The notes: generated by a model from the letters alone, not told the origin. Shown: positions 1 to 10,039, numbered from the stretch's first letter. The stretch: DNA of 64,000 nt from Hermatobates lingyangjiaoensis (GCA_026182355.1 JAPFBL010000594.1:1-64000); one strand, 5' to 3'. Numbers and translations: made by a program.

Positions 1-37
1 ACCGTTTAATAGAATAGGTGTATTATACAATCAAGAC

Positions 38-94
38 TCAAAATCAAACTCCCATTGCCGACGCATCGCGTTTACTTGAAAACATTTTCCATCC
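38..94 (-). repeat. decayed PLE-type end, family G
   Basis: The segment resembles 16855-16912 and 45866-45905. All three share, in the same order, an ATCAAACTC-type block, a TTGCCGAC/TTGACAAC block, a TTTCGG-like block and a TTTTCCAT-like block. On the minus strand the other two copies read as a GGTT-AACC hairpin followed by CCGAAA, a hammerhead-like arrangement without a good CUGANGA box. This copy is the most degraded. Identity as a PLE end is inferred from similarity to the other families. Confidence 0.35.
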
Positions 95-312
95 TTGACT
101 GGTCAAACGCGTTGACCAGCCTAACCAGATATGATTGCAATTCATTCAGTCAAGATAGTTAGTACGTTTATATTATGTAAATTTCATTTTCTAAATATAA
201 AACTTCGTACTACTGCCTTTGAAAACGGTTTAAAAATAAACCCATGCCAACATTGTAATAAGAGTTTTGATCTTCAAACTGAAATTGACTGCAATCCCGA
301 TATTACTGCATT

Positions 313-361
313 TATATATATAATATATATATATTATATATATTATATTATATATATATAA
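313..361. repeat. (TA)n-rich microsatellite
   Basis: Imperfect alternating TA tract. The flanks from 95 to 430 hold no recognisable gene or element. It lies about 70 bp left of a family A end. Confidence 0.9.
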
Positions 362-430
362 ATGATCAAACCAAATAGGAAATGCTTGGAAAACAAGATA
401 AGAATTCCTAGACAAGAAAATGCAACCTAG

Positions 431-552
431 TTGGGTTTTTGACTCTGACGAAGACCGTTGAAATTACGGTTGAAAGATCTTAGTCTTGTTTTCCCATTTC
501 TTATTGTGGTTTGATCATTGATTGTTGTTTCACGTGTTTATGTGAAATCTTT
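431..552 (+). mobile_element. PLE-type end, family A
   Basis: First of about 15 copies of a 90-120 bp block. In order it holds TTGGGTTTTT, a hammerhead-like core (441-485), TTTTCCCATTTCTTATTG, GGTTTGATCATTG and TTTCACGTGTTTATGTGAAA (a palindrome around CACGTG), and then it runs directly into (TA)n at 553. Repeated occurrence in both orientations and abutment to (TA)n show it is a mobile-element end. Assignment to a Penelope-like element rests on the ribozyme layout. Confidence 0.7.
441..485 (+). ncRNA. hammerhead-like ribozyme motif, family A
   Basis: Visible parts in order: GACT (helix I), CTGACGA, one extra A, GACCG and a partner CGGTT (helix II, loop altered to TTGAAATTA here), GAA, the self-complementary AGATCT (helix III with no loop), a T at the cleavage position, then AGTC, which pairs with the first GACT. 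This is a type I minimal hammerhead layout as known from Penelope-like elements. The loopless helix III suggests it would work better as a dimer. Activity is not shown. Confidence 0.65.
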
Positions 553-568
553 ATATATATATATATCA

Positions 569-749
569 GCCGTTATCAGCCTTTGGAGCGATTCACATCT
601 AGTCCTGACGACGTAACCTGGGTTACTTGCCGTTGCGTCTAGAACGTGCTTGGCCCTTTCACTTTTCTCCTGAAGACGGATTACCCGAAAATTTGAGTCT
701 GTAAGTGTGTTTCATTACTCTGTGTGTTACTCTTCTTGAATTTTCAACT

Positions 750-752
<3 letters not shown>
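569..752 (+). mobile_element. PLE-type ends, families D (flank) and B2
   Basis: Positions 569-598 match the region next to the family D ends at 28741-28775 and 47670-47705 (GTTATCAGCCTTTGGAGCG). From 600 to 752 the sequence resembles 47400-47580 and carries a B2 hammerhead-like motif at 666-698: CTGAAGA, an extra C, GG-ATTA-CC, GAA, AATT and then GAG, which pairs with an upstream CTC. It ends at a (TA)n tract at 755-783. Confidence 0.6.

Positions 753-754
<2 letters not shown>

Positions 755-783
<29 letters not shown>
755..783. repeat. (TA)n microsatellite
   Basis: Uninterrupted TA dinucleotides directly after the family B2 end. Confidence 0.95.
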
Positions 784-784
<1 letters not shown>

Positions 785-977
785 TTTCGTTAAAATGCTT
801 GCCTATTTTTGGTCCTTTCATATTTTCTACATACTTTTTCTAATCTTCTTATTAATGACTTCCACTGGCAGGGAAGAGAATAAATAAGCTACCAAACGAC
901 TTGTTTTTAAATTTGCAGAATAGGCAAGTAATTGAACGAAATATGTTTGAAAGAAGCTCCCCAAGTATACAAATATA

Positions 978-1098
978 TATCAATGATCAAACCACAATAA
1001 GAAAATGGGAAAGCAAGACTAAGATCTTTCCCATTTTTTATTGTGGTTTGATCATTGATTGTTATTTCACGTGTTTCTGTGAAATCTTTTTATTTACG
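978..1098. repeat. family A foldback lacking the ribozyme core
   Basis: A short inverted pair: CAATGATCAAACCACAATAA on the left mirrors TTATTGTGGTTTGATCATTG on the right, with the centre near 1026. The two family A tails are joined tail to tail through the AAGATCTT site, so the CTGACGA box and helix II are missing. The right arm continues to TGTGAAATCTTT. Confidence 0.7.
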
Positions 1099-1177
1099 AA
1101 TATATACATATATATAATAAGTTTCAAACACTTTATATAAGTGTTACATAAGTTTACATAAGTTTCAAAAACCCAGC

Positions 1178-1306
1178 AGTTGGGTTTTTGACTCTGACGA
1201 AAACCACTTGTTACGGTTGAAAGATCTTAGTCTTGCTTTCCCATTTTCTTATTGTGGTTTGATCATTGATTGTTATTTCACGTGTTTATGTGAAATCTTT
1301 TTATTT
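1178..1306 (+). mobile_element. PLE-type end, family A
   Basis: Same block order as 431-552. The hammerhead-like core is at 1190-1232: GACT, CTGACGA, extra A, helix II weakened (AACCA against CGGTT), GAA, AGATCT, T, AGTC. It is followed by a (TA)n tract after 1310. Confidence 0.7.
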
Positions 1307-1324
1307 ACAAATATATATATATAT

Positions 1325-2030
1325 AATAAGTTTCAAACACTTTTTGTATGTAAACCAGTATTAGTTTTAATTATCAAAAGATTGAAAATATTAAATGAAA
1401 TAGCTTATACTGATAAAGAAGTAATTCATGAGATGTGTCATAGAGTGTTAAATTAATAAGACAGGACTAAGGGGTCTAAGAGTGAGAAAGCTGATAAGCG
1501 TTATCAGCGGAGGTTGAACTTTGCTGAGTCGCCAGTTCAATCCCTCAGATAGGGCTGCCTTATCTCGCTGCCTAACACATACCAACATTGGACAGGAACA
1601 CAAGGAAATCAGTCAAGCTTGTTTACTCAACAACTACTCCTGTTTCTACCTAGAAAAATAGAAGATAAGTTGAAATGATAAAGACTTTACAGGCTTTGTC
1701 CTGTGGAGTACTGATTCAGTCAGGTCCCAGATGCTTTCCAGGTATTAGTCATTTGATTGTTATCTCCTACATCTTACATCTATTAAGTGGTCAATAGTTT
1801 GTATTAAGATTATTTACGTAGCTTGAAGTTAGATGGTTCAGTGCTTTAATCAAGCATTGTTCCATTAGTTTATTGTTCATAGTCGAATCAATCTTGTTTA
1901 ATTCGATTGGCTTAAAAAAAAAATGAAAAAAAAAACAGGTTATCGGTAATAAAAAAGGGATGAATATTTGGAAAGTGTATTGTTAATGTTAGGATGAAAG
2001 TGTGGTATGAATTTCAGATGGAGACAGAAA
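1325..2030. other. AT-rich stretch without recognised gene
   Basis: No conserved domain is visible. A 37-codon open stretch at 1345-1458 ends in a stop but has no recognisable motif. A palindrome (GCTGATAA/TTATCAGC) sits near 1488-1508. Nothing else stands out. Confidence 0.5.
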
Positions 2031-2411
2031 GTCGTTTAAGAGGGGGACAGAGGGGGTTATGTGCAGACAGGGCGCCCACAGTATCGGCTGAATTATTGAT
2101 GCCCCCCCCTGTAAATGGTAGTTAGCGCCGTGACTCAGACCTCCATGTGCCGCCTAGCCTACCACATTATGCGCCTTCACGAATCCACTTCATTACTAAC
2201 TCTTACTCCACAGCCCTTTCCTTTATTCTATTTTTTAAAGTCTCATATAGCTTACATGACATTAAACCATTTCATTTGTAGATTTTAAATAGCTTTTTTT
2301 GTTTTTAATACCATCCGTTATAGTAGATTGAATTAGCAGTTCTTTGTAGTTTAGTGACTTCTATATTACAGCCTTAATGAATAAAACTACGTTTTTTTAA
2401 CACAGTTATCA

Positions 2412-3150
2412 TAGTTATGAAAATGATGAACTTATGTTAGTTATCGAAATTGACCCAAGTTATTTATGGTAGTTATCGAAATGATGAACTTATGTTAGTT
2501 ATCGAAATTGACCCAACTTATTTATGGTAGTTATCGAAATGATAAACTTATGTTAGTTATCGAAATTGACCCAAGTTATTTATGGTAGTTATCGAAATGA
2601 TGAACTTATGTTAGTTATCGAAATTGAACCAAGTTATTTATGGTAGTTATCGAAATGATGAACTTATGTTAGTTATCGAAATTGAACCAAGTTATTTATG
2701 GTAGTTATCGAAATTGAACCAAGTTATTAATGGTAGTTATCGAAATGTTGAACTTATGTTAGTTATCGAAATTGAACCAAGTTATTTATGGTAGTTATCG
2801 AAATGATGAACTTATGTTAGTTATCGAAATTGAACCAAGTTATTAATGGTAGTTATCGAAATGATGAACTTATGTTAGTTATCGAAATTGAACCAAGTTA
2901 TTTATGGTAGTTATCGAAATGATGAACTTATGTTAGTTATCGAAATTGACCCAAGTTATTTATGGTAGTTATCGAAATGATGAACTTATGTTAGTTATCG
3001 AAATTGACCCAAGTTATTTATGGTAGTTATCGAAATGATGAACTTATGTTAGTTATCGAAATTGAACCAAGTTATTTATGGTAGTTATCGAAATGATGAA
3101 CTTATGTTAGTTATCGAAATGAATGAACTTCTGTTGGTTATCAACATTGA
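2412..3150. repeat. 58-bp minisatellite, about 12 copies
   Basis: The unit is made of two related halves, each starting with TAGTTATCGAAA. One half continues TGATGAACTTATGT and the other TTGACCCAAGTTATTTATGG. One copy near 2700 lacks a half unit. The main variant is GACCC versus GAACC. The right edge decays gradually (3110-3175). No reading frame is maintained. Confidence 0.95.
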
Positions 3151-3174
3151 TTAAACTTATGTTAGTAATTTAAA

Positions 3175-3938
3175 TCGAACAAAAGTTATGTGAATTATAA
3201 GAAAAAAAAAACTGAAAGAAAACTCTTTAAGGAAAACACAATAACTGAAATATTAATGAACAGTTACAGAGGTAAAAGTGAATTAAATGAGGTTAGATTA
3301 CTTTTCAAATAGAATTATTAAAAAAAAAGTCATGACACTGGATGGAATCGGGTTTATTAAAATAAAACTCTTATCCAATACAGTCGATGAAAACAATATA
3401 GACAAACTATTTGTTTTGAATGTTAATAAACTCCAATTGAAATCGTGATTAATTGAAAGGAACGCAAAATGAAATGAAGGCAATAAACGATAAGTAAAGC
3501 CAGTAGTTTGGAAATTAATAAAAAGCGACAACTTTTTCAAACTTTTTTTTTTTTTTATGAACCAATATTATTGATTCCATTAAACCTAGAATCAGACTGC
3601 ATGAATGGTGTTTGTTAATAAAAATCGAATGTGAACTACAGTTAGTATGATGTTAATTTAATTAAAATTGAGCTAAGTACGTTTGTAAGTAGTTGTTTTT
3701 TATTTAATACTAAATTTGAAGTTTGCGTTTCGTTATGGATATTGTTAGTACAACAGGTGGTTAGAGGTGGTGTGTACGAAATGGTGCACTGGTGGTTACA
3801 TTTCATCAATAACTCAAGAGAACTCAATAACAATACAAGCGTCAAGTCGTCTATTCTATAAATTGAGTATCTATAATTCATTTTATCCAAGAATAATCTA
3901 TTTTCAACTATATTACAGCTTACAATATTGTAATAGTA
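3175..3938. other. AT-rich stretch without recognised gene
   Basis: Open frames of up to about 125 codons occur on the minus strand, but composition is simple and no domain, splice pattern or repeat identity is visible. Confidence 0.4.
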
Positions 3939-3939
3939 T

Positions 3940-4241
3940 AGGGGCCAGGTGTGGATAGCCCAGTTGGAACGTACTCGCTTCTGGACTGGTACGAGGTAGA
4001 TCTGAGATGCCATATTCATGCAGATGAAAAACTCTGAGCACCACGTTGTCCCTCGGAGGAGACGTTAAGTCCCATACGACGTCATATACTCGGTAAAGAC
4101 ACCTATTCTAAGTACTCTTGATTTAGGTAAAAATGTAGGGCTCCAAATGTAGTTGTTGTTTGGTATCACAAAGGGCTAATGTTTGGCTTATGTGTTCCCT
4201 TGTGTTACAGCCCACAGAAACCTAACCTAACCTAATCTAAT
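3940..4241 (+). mobile_element. tRNA-derived SINE, diverged copy
   Basis: Head to tail on the plus strand: a GGCCAGGT...TAGCCCAGTTGG A-box-like start, a body with CGTTGTCCCTCGGAGGAGAC and ACTCGGTAAAGA, then GGTATCACAAAGGGC, and a tail of CCTAA pentamers (4224-4241). It matches the full-length copy at 63434-63759. The B box is poorly preserved. Confidence 0.75.
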
Positions 4242-4257
4242 AAGAATATTTTGATAT

Positions 4258-4390
4258 CTATAAGAACGAGTTACAAAACAACTCACTTCAATATTTTGTC
4301 CATATCGTCATCAAGAGAAGGAGAAGAAGAGTTCTGCTCCTCCTGATGACGACGAGATCGAAATATTGAAGTCAGTTGTATTTCTCCCTG
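4258..4390. mobile_element. PLE-type ends, family D, inverted pair
   Basis: A minus-strand end (about 4275-4318, TTGATGACGATATGGAC...) faces a plus-strand end (4335-4375). The plus core reads CTGATGA, extra C, a short GA/TC stem, GAA, ATAT, T. Both arms share AACTCACTTCAATATTT or its complement (ATATTGAAGT). The intervening tract is GAAGAGTTCTGCTCC. Confidence 0.6.
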
Positions 4391-4900
4391 TTTTTTTCTT
4401 CTAATCGTTTGATTTGTTGTCCTAACAAACTGTTTCACGTTTCAAAATAATACACCAACAGCTGAGACAACCCTCAGTATGTGCGTGAACCTTCCCTAAA
4501 CCTCAATAAAACCTCACTACTTATTCTTCAAAACCACCGATCATCATTGCTCCATTCTATCATACAACTCTTGTTCCGTAAAAGATTATGATCTCTCAAA
4601 CACAACGCACTCTTGTGGCTAATAATTCACTATTGCACAAGGCTTGCTGGACATTAAATCAGCAGCAGTGCCCACTGGCCTGCAACTGCTAATTACGACG
4701 TGCACTGCACTTGGCACATATTCTACGATTCCTTGATAATTGAATTTCACTTACTATTACCAAACCAGCTTTAATCTGATTTTCATTTCATTAGTTGGAT
4801 AAATCTGGTACAACTGATCGGAAATTGTTATTAGCGAAGTTCATTATCATCATGTTTCCTAGTAAATTTGAAATCTAATTTTTAGCACTATGACTGTGAA
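4390..4900. other. AT-rich stretch, nothing recognised
   Basis: No repeat family, tRNA-like box or convincing reading frame is visible. It ends at a (TA)n tract at 4902-4922. Confidence 0.4.
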
Positions 4901-5064
4901 CAATATATATATATATATATATCATTCGGTGAGTTGATTTATATGGTACCGGAAAGATGGACGAATAATATAAGAAAACTCGAGAAGGTATGTAAGAAAC
5001 ATTCTAGACTTAAAGTTGGCAAGTTATTTAATGATATATGTTTAAAAGTATACCAATATATAAT

Positions 5065-5065
5065 A

Positions 5066-5100
<35 letters not shown>

Positions 5101-5101
5101 C
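5065..5101. repeat. (TA)n microsatellite
   Basis: Imperfect TA tract forming the left edge of the family B palindrome. Confidence 0.9.
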
Positions 5102-5148
5102 AATGTACATAAAGAAACGTAGAGAAATTAAAAAACACACACTTACAG

Positions 5149-5181
5149 TCTCTAATTTTCGGTTGAACCGTCTTCAGGAGA
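5149..5181 (-). ncRNA. hammerhead-like motif, family B
   Basis: Reading the minus strand: TCTC, CTGAAGA, extra C, GGT-TCA-ACC (with flanking pairs), GAA, AATT (self-complementary helix III), A, GAGA. GAGA pairs with the first TCTC to make helix I. Confidence 0.6.
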
Positions 5182-5284
5182 GATAAGAAAGGGAAACCAA
5201 CCGCACTGGTACAGAGACGGTTGGAGAGTCTCCAACGGTCTCCAACCGTCTCTGTACCAGTGCGCTTGGTTTCCCTTTCTTATC

Positions 5285-5317
5285 TCTCCTGAAGACGGTT
5301 CAACCGAAAATTAGAGA
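5285..5317 (+). ncRNA. hammerhead-like motif, family B
   Basis: Mirror of the 5149-5181 motif, with the same parts in the same order. The two motifs point away from the palindrome centre. Confidence 0.6.
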
Positions 5318-5407
5318 CTGTAAGTGTGTGTTTTTAATTTCTCTACGTTTCTTTATGTACATTGAAATGTATTTGTCCATTTCGGATCGTATTTTCATCA
5401 AAAAAGT

Positions 5408-5535
5408 ATATATATATATATATATATTATATATACGTTTCACAGTAAATTACAGATAAAGAGTAAAGATACACACACACTTACAGTCTCTAATTTTTGA
5501 TTGATTCGACATGAGGAGAGTAGAGATACGGACAT
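5408..5535 (-). mobile_element. (TA)n and truncated family B end
   Basis: After (TA)n at 5408-5437 comes a minus-strand family B piece with CACACTTACAGTCTCTAATT and a decayed core (ACATGAGGAGAG in place of the GTCTTCAGGAGAG block). The hammerhead-like box is therefore damaged. Confidence 0.6.
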
Positions 5536-6196
5536 CAAGCATTTTGTTTAACTATGTAAAACCTATTTCTGTTTTTTAAAAGTCAGGAATAATGAAATCA
5601 TATGGAGAATTAAATAATAACATAATGACAATTCTGATCATCATTCGAAACATAAACTTACTTCATAGTCTGAAAATGAAGTTATACACTTCACAAACTT
5701 AGAAGCATACATTGGACTGAAGTGAAACTTTTCATCTCACCTTTCTCTCTCTCTCGCCTTATCTCTCGATCTTAACAAGACCTTGGCCTAGCCGTGCTAA
5801 AGTTACGAAAAATCTTTCACCAAGCTGTTGAGAAGCGTATGTATTTAAAAACTGAAATATTCAATTCCAATATTCATTTTATTTCTTTTTTTTTCAAATT
5901 CGTCACACATTGCGATTTATAAAAACAAAAGACGTAAGTAATTGGTTCTTTTTATTGTTTGAAACGAAATTCAATTTTTGAAAAACATTTTTATACTTTT
6001 ATATTAATATATTTTACATATAGAATTATATATTTATACACTTAAATATACACACTGGCTTTCGTCTTTTCGTGACTCAACTTCCTTTTATGAGGACGAC
6101 TGTTAAAATGGTCCAAATATTGAATGCGAGTCCTAGAATCTGTTTTTCATTCGTGTTTCTTAAATCTTTGAAAGTATATATACATAAAAGCTTATA
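5536..6196. other. AT-rich stretch, nothing recognised
   Basis: A (CT)n-like run lies near 5745. No gene or repeat family is recognised. Confidence 0.4.
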
Positions 6197-6345
6197 TTTG
6201 TAGAAATTTATATCCTTTCAAACATGTATCATTAAAGTGAACCGCAGTCTCGGCATTCACAATCTTCAGACTGAGAGATTCGACTCTACGAACTGATTTC
6301 CTGCTAACAGGGTTCGACTGGAAAAGGAGCTGGTTTTTCTGCTTC
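6197..6345 (-). pseudogene. PLE ORF N-terminal fragment
   Basis: Translated on the minus strand it contains NPVSRKSVRRVESLSLKIV followed by NAETAVHFNDTCLKGYKF. The parallel fragment at 8134-8255 has the same arrangement (RRLIRRIESLSLKIVNAE, then TAVNFND), and 13229-13402 and 7734-7860 are more distant relatives. A Lys/Arg-rich amphipathic helix followed by FN--C is the pattern I know from the region upstream of the reverse transcriptase in Penelope-like elements. No RT motif follows here; a stop comes shortly after. Confidence 0.6.
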
Positions 6346-7084
6346 CTATTTAAACCAATCACTTTACTGTATAGACGAAATTAAAAAGTAGCGAAATTGT
6401 TATTTAGGAAAATTGGCAAGCTAGTTAAGCAACAGCCAAGATAATGTTAATGAGCCAAGTTTGATGCTATTTTCAATAAAATATGCCTTAAAATATATTT
6501 GTATACTTATATATTTAAGACCCTTGTATATCTCAGATGATAATATCAAACAAGTTGATGTATTATAATGAAATCTTAAGCTCATAAATTCTTTTTTTTT
6601 TATACTCCCAACATTTTCAATGGTACGGACTATTCAAATTTCATGCAATTCTCCATTTATATTTATTTCATGAATTGTTAAATTTTATGCCAATAACTAG
6701 TGCTAATTGAAGTGTAAATTGAAAATTTTTGAATTATTTTGAAAAAAAAAGGTCTTAACTGTGTTTTTAAGTAATATATTTTTATATATAAGACGGGTTA
6801 CGAATTTCAATTAATACTTGATTGATGACTACTGTACGTTAAGATTATTTTTGTATATGGACTGACTAAACGTATTTAGCAAAAAAAAAATAATAAAATA
6901 AAATAAAGGCTTTGAAATGAATATGCCGGAACAGAAAGTTTAAATTATTAATCGGTTTGATGGAAAAGTTCAAAGTGTTTTACAGACTGTTAAACAGGAA
7001 GAGGGAAATTCAAGAAGTCTTTAATTATCTTGTGAACATGTAGGGTAATTAAAACGCTTTGCCACAAATAATAAAGGGGAGAAT
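6346..7084. other. AT-rich stretch, nothing recognised
   Basis: Poly-A/T runs and simple sequence. No reading frame with a recognisable domain. Confidence 0.4.
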
Positions 7085-7275
7085 GTTGATATGGATGGAG
7101 AAGGGGGGGGGGGGGAGGTGGTGGGTGGAGATAGGGATCTCATAGAGAGGAGCTTACAGGAGGAGGTGGGGGAGGGGGGAGCGCTGTTACACCGGCTTCC
7201 TCGACACGACCTGCAAGTCCTAATCGTAAACTTAACACCACTTCCCAGCTAGCTATCTCTGCGTAATCAATAGCA
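7085..7275. other. GC-richer island with G-to-C skew switch
   Basis: A G-run rich left half (GGGGGGGGGGGG near 7110, GGAGGAGGTGGGGGAGGGGG) gives way to a C-rich right half (CACCGGCTTCCTCGACACGACC). Seven similar islands occur elsewhere in the window. No ORF or repeat homology is obvious. Confidence 0.45.
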
Positions 7276-7454
7276 TTCTTACTACTAGCCTTAATGTGCC
7301 AAATCAAGCTTCAATCAATTTATCATTTATAAATTAATTAATTAATTATTAGAATAATGGAATGTCTCCAAACAAAAGATTATATCCAATAACACAGCAT
7401 TTCCAAAAATTAAGTATTCAATCTCAGATTACACATGTCTTAATAAGGTATACT

Positions 7455-7495
7455 ACAACACCTCATTAAGGAATGTCTGAAACGCGTCGGCGTTG
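7455..7495 (+). ncRNA. decayed hammerhead-like motif, C-like
   Basis: CTCATTA (two changes from CTGATGA), extra A, GGA-ATG-TCT as helix II, GAA, the self-complementary ACGCGT, then C. Upstream helix I is not clear. Probably a relic PLE end. Confidence 0.45.
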
Positions 7496-7703
7496 TTTGG
7501 TTCATATCTTTTTCTTTTTTTATAAATTTTTCAAATGTTTATAACTGTTTATTTTATAAGAAAATAAAAAAAAAAGTTTATACATACATAAAGTCTTGAT
7601 GATGGCCTGCTCTTGGTCGAAAGCTTGTAAGCAAAATCTGAAAGACAGGAAAGATTTATTAAAAAAAAAAAGTAATTTCGGGATGATTGATAAAGGAGTC
7701 CAG

Positions 7704-7733
7704 ATATATATATAAATATATATATATATATTG
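7704..7733. repeat. (TA)n-rich microsatellite
   Basis: TA tract that interrupts the PLE N-terminal fragment on its right, straight after the FNT codons. Confidence 0.85.
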
Positions 7734-7860
7734 TGTTGAACTGAATTGCCTTAATTAAACTAACCTTTTTTTTGTGCAGTTTTTCATATTTCCTTGATAA
7801 TTTTAAATCGTCTTGATTTAGTTGGTGAATTATTTGAGCGAAACTCTGGTAAGCCATCAA
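7734..7860 (-). pseudogene. PLE ORF 5' end, truncated
   Basis: Minus-strand reading starts with ATG at about 7857 and gives MAYQSFAQIIHQLNQDD, then LSRKYEKLHKKKVSLIKAIQFNT, and then runs into (TA)n. It matches the general pattern of the other N-terminal fragments (basic helix then FN). A hammerhead-like motif lies immediately upstream (7868-7920), so this looks like a true 5' end: ribozyme, short leader, start codon. The rest of the protein is missing. Confidence 0.6.
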
Positions 7861-7867
7861 TATTTAA

Positions 7868-7920
7868 TGATTAATATGACATGTTTCGGTTGTCTCCAAC
7901 CATCATCAGAAATTATTATA
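7868..7920 (-). ncRNA. hammerhead-like ribozyme motif, family I
   Basis: One of the cleanest examples. On the minus strand: CTGATGA, extra T, GGTTG-GAGA-CAACC (five perfect pairs), GAA, the self-complementary ACATGT, then C at the cleavage position. Helix I is AT-rich and imperfect (TAAT against ATTA). It precedes the ATG of the PLE fragment by only about 10-20 nt. Confidence 0.7.
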
Positions 7921-8039
7921 AACCGTCACAAAACAAAACTATTTTCATGGAACAAGTATGTAAACATAACAGTAAGTTAAATAAAATTGATCACTAAAAA
8001 ATAAATATCACTAAGTCTAAGAAATCACTAGGAACATTT

Positions 8040-8097
8040 AAATGGCAATTCAGTTCAACACAATATGTATAAAAGAAGGTCTGCTCCCTTTTTATAC

Positions 8098-8099
<2 letters not shown>
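8040..8099 (+). pseudogene. PLE ORF internal fragment
   Basis: Plus-strand translation gives AIQFNTICIKEGLLPFYT and stops at the (TA)n tract. AIQFNT is identical to the end of the 7734-7860 fragment, so both come from one PLE family but lie in opposite orientation. The ENLLPIYT peptide at 13229-13402 is the equivalent part of a related element. Confidence 0.6.

Positions 8100-8131
<32 letters not shown>
8100..8131. repeat. (TA)n microsatellite
   Basis: Perfect TA run between two oppositely oriented PLE coding fragments. Confidence 0.95.
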
Positions 8132-8133
<2 letters not shown>

Positions 8134-8134
<1 letters not shown>

Positions 8135-8255
8135 AAACATCATTAAAATTAACCGCAGTCTCGGCATTCACGATCTTAAGACTGAGAGATTCGATCCTAC
8201 GAATTAACCTCCTGCTAACAGGGTTCAACTGGAAAAGGAGTTGGCCAAGTGACAT
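8134..8255 (-). pseudogene. PLE ORF N-terminal fragment
   Basis: Minus strand from an ATG at about 8253: MSLGQLLFQLNPVSRRLIRR, then IESLSLKIVNAETAVNFND, then (TA)n. It is closely related to 6197-6345. No ribozyme motif is found directly upstream of this start. It is truncated before any RT motif. Confidence 0.6.
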
Positions 8256-8829
8256 GTAAATTAAAATCGATGACTCATGCTTAGTCATTGCTATAAATAG
8301 ATTAAAAGGATTAGTAAAGGTTAATATAAAGAGAAGGTCAAAGGTCAATAAAGAACAAGAAACAAAGCTGTTAGAATAAAAGAGTTCAAAGGTCAACAGT
8401 ATAACTAGATTAATAGGTAATAAATAGATTAAGAATATTAAAATAAATGAAGGATGAAAGATTTTTAAAGGACAAAAAAGATGTATTAAGATAAGAGTGT
8501 TGAATGAAAGTAAGAATTAATAGGGAGGTATAGTAAGAAATAAAGAAAAGAATAATAAAGATAATGATAAAAGAGTTGAAAGGTCAATAGTATAAAAGAT
8601 TGACTGGTAATACATAGATTAATAAAGATTAAAGTAAATGAAGGATGAAAGATTGATAAAGGACAAGAAAACGTATTAAAATAAAGAAATATGTAAAACT
8701 TTCCGTTTTATCATATACTTAATTAAGAGTGTTAGCGGATGTATTTTTTTTGTCCCTGAAGTGGAATAACTATGTAGGATTAACATACATGGATAATGAA
8801 GTATCTAGAAAAGAAAAGAAGCCTCTGAC
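8256..8829. other. A/G-rich stretch with diffuse internal repeats
   Basis: AATAAAGA, AGATTAATA and AAAGGTCAA-type words recur irregularly from about 8290 to 8690. The segments around 8375-8460 and 8570-8660 are recognisable duplicates (AAAGAGTTCAAAGGTCAA; AAATGAAGGATGAAAGAT). No gene is seen. Confidence 0.5.
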
Positions 8830-9070
8830 TTTTCATCTGTGGATTGGTAGATTAGGGGTTCAATACCCTTTCTGTGCGGAAGGTGAATTATTCATAGAAG
8901 ACGTTAAGCCGTCGGGATCGAGCCTGTACGATATTAGGTACTCGTTAAAGATCTGTATTCTAAATATACTTAATTAGGCACAATTTAGGGTTCCCAGTAT
9001 AGAATGTTGATTGTGTGGCATCACCAAGGGACAATCTCGGCCTGTATGAGTGTTCCTTGTTATTCTGCCT
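8830..9070 (+). mobile_element. tRNA-derived SINE, truncated
   Basis: Retains a B-box-like GGGGTTCAATACCC, the body AGACGTTAAGCCGTCGGGAT, GAGCCTGTACGAT, ACTCGTTAAAGATC and the GTGGCATCACCAAGGGAC block. The A box and the pentamer tail are not preserved. Confidence 0.75.
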
Positions 9071-9359
9071 AGTCATCTCTTCTTGAACATTAATGGGTGG
9101 CTGAAGATATTAAACAGGGGTAAGAAGTATTTTTCTTTTTTTTTTTCAAAAAGTTTGGTTTATAGTTATAAACTATAACGTTTGTAATCAGCAAAGCGAT
9201 TGTTGCTCAAAACGTTTGTAATTATGACTTTAATAATTTATACATCTTACTTGAAATTAGTGTTGATGAATTCTCATTACTATAACAAGGAAGATGTTGA
9301 AACGCAAGATGAACTAATGGGTGTTTGTGTTTGTTTGAAATGGGAGTATTTAGTGAAAT

Positions 9360-9625
9360 ATGGCTGAAGGTAGGAGGAAATATGTGTTTGGTTAGGGGTG
9401 AGGGTTTATTGGAAAGGGTGGCTGGTGGGGGTGGGGGTGGCTTAATGTAGATGAGCCGTTTAGATATGGAGGCAGCGGTGCTTGCTTCTCTTTATGGACC
9501 AAAGATAAGAATAAGGCCTTGAATCATGCAATAAATTAATGCCCTAGATGAGAGTCTTAACGCCTCTCGATAGCATCAACAACACTATCATTGTCTCCGG
9601 CTTTCCTTCTACCTTATTTATCCCA
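9360..9625. other. GC-richer island with G-to-C skew switch
   Basis: The left part is G-rich (GGTGGGGGTGGGGGTGG near 9425) and the right part C-rich (CTCTCG, CTCCGGCTTTCC). It resembles other islands only in composition, not in alignable sequence. Confidence 0.4.
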
Positions 9626-9787
9626 ATGTCGTAACCATTACACCCTTAGACACCTAAAACTCTACTCTTACCGCGTACCACAATTAGAGCCTTTTAAACA
9701 AATTTAATTTTATCTGACCTGCCTTTAAAACTGAATGCCTATATGAATATGAAATAGAAAATGATTACAACAAAAGAACACGTAGAA

Positions 9788-9840
9788 ACAACTCACTTCA
9801 ATATTTTGACATCGTCGTCATCAGGAGATGGAAGAGAAGA
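9788..9840 (-). mobile_element. PLE-type end, family D
   Basis: Minus strand: CTGATGA, extra C, GACGATGTC, then AAA in place of GAA, ATAT, T, GAAGTGAGTTG. The G-to-A change at the GAA box should inactivate it. The flank AACAACTCACTTCAATATTT is identical to 4276-4296. Confidence 0.6.
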
Positions 9841-10039
9841 AAAAGAGTGTACGTGTAATTTTGATTGTAATAGTTTAATATGTTGTCCTACCGGATTGTT
9901 TTATGTTTTGAATATGAAGCATAATTCATTTTGATATAAGTATTATTAATATAATTATTACGTGGAATTATAATAAACATCTTTCAAATAGAACTATATA
10001 ATAGTTGAAACACAAAAGTATAAAAAAAAATAGAAAACC

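Larger units (their letters stand above)
5102..5407. mobile_element. PLE-type ends, family B, long palindrome
   Basis: A left arm (about 5102-5225) mirrors a right arm (about 5237-5360). Each arm carries GGAGAGATAAGAAAGGGAAA or its complement, CACTGGTACAGAGACGGTTG, and a hammerhead-like motif. The right arm continues through TGTATTTGTCCATTTCGG and TTTTCATC to a (TA)n tract at 5408. The same sequences form the 3' end of the PLE at 22104-23918, so these are ends of that family. Confidence 0.85.

Noticed and set aside
1345..1458. 37-codon frame ending ...MCHRVLN
   Set aside because: No start codon with context, no domain and no homologous copy in the window. It could be an exon, but nothing supports it.
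1488..1560. tRNA gene or SINE head (AGTTCAATCCC)
   Set aside because: A B-box-like word is present but no acceptable A box or cloverleaf could be drawn.
4224..4241. Interstitial telomere
   Set aside because: The CCTAA repeats are the tail of a SINE, as also seen at 63434.
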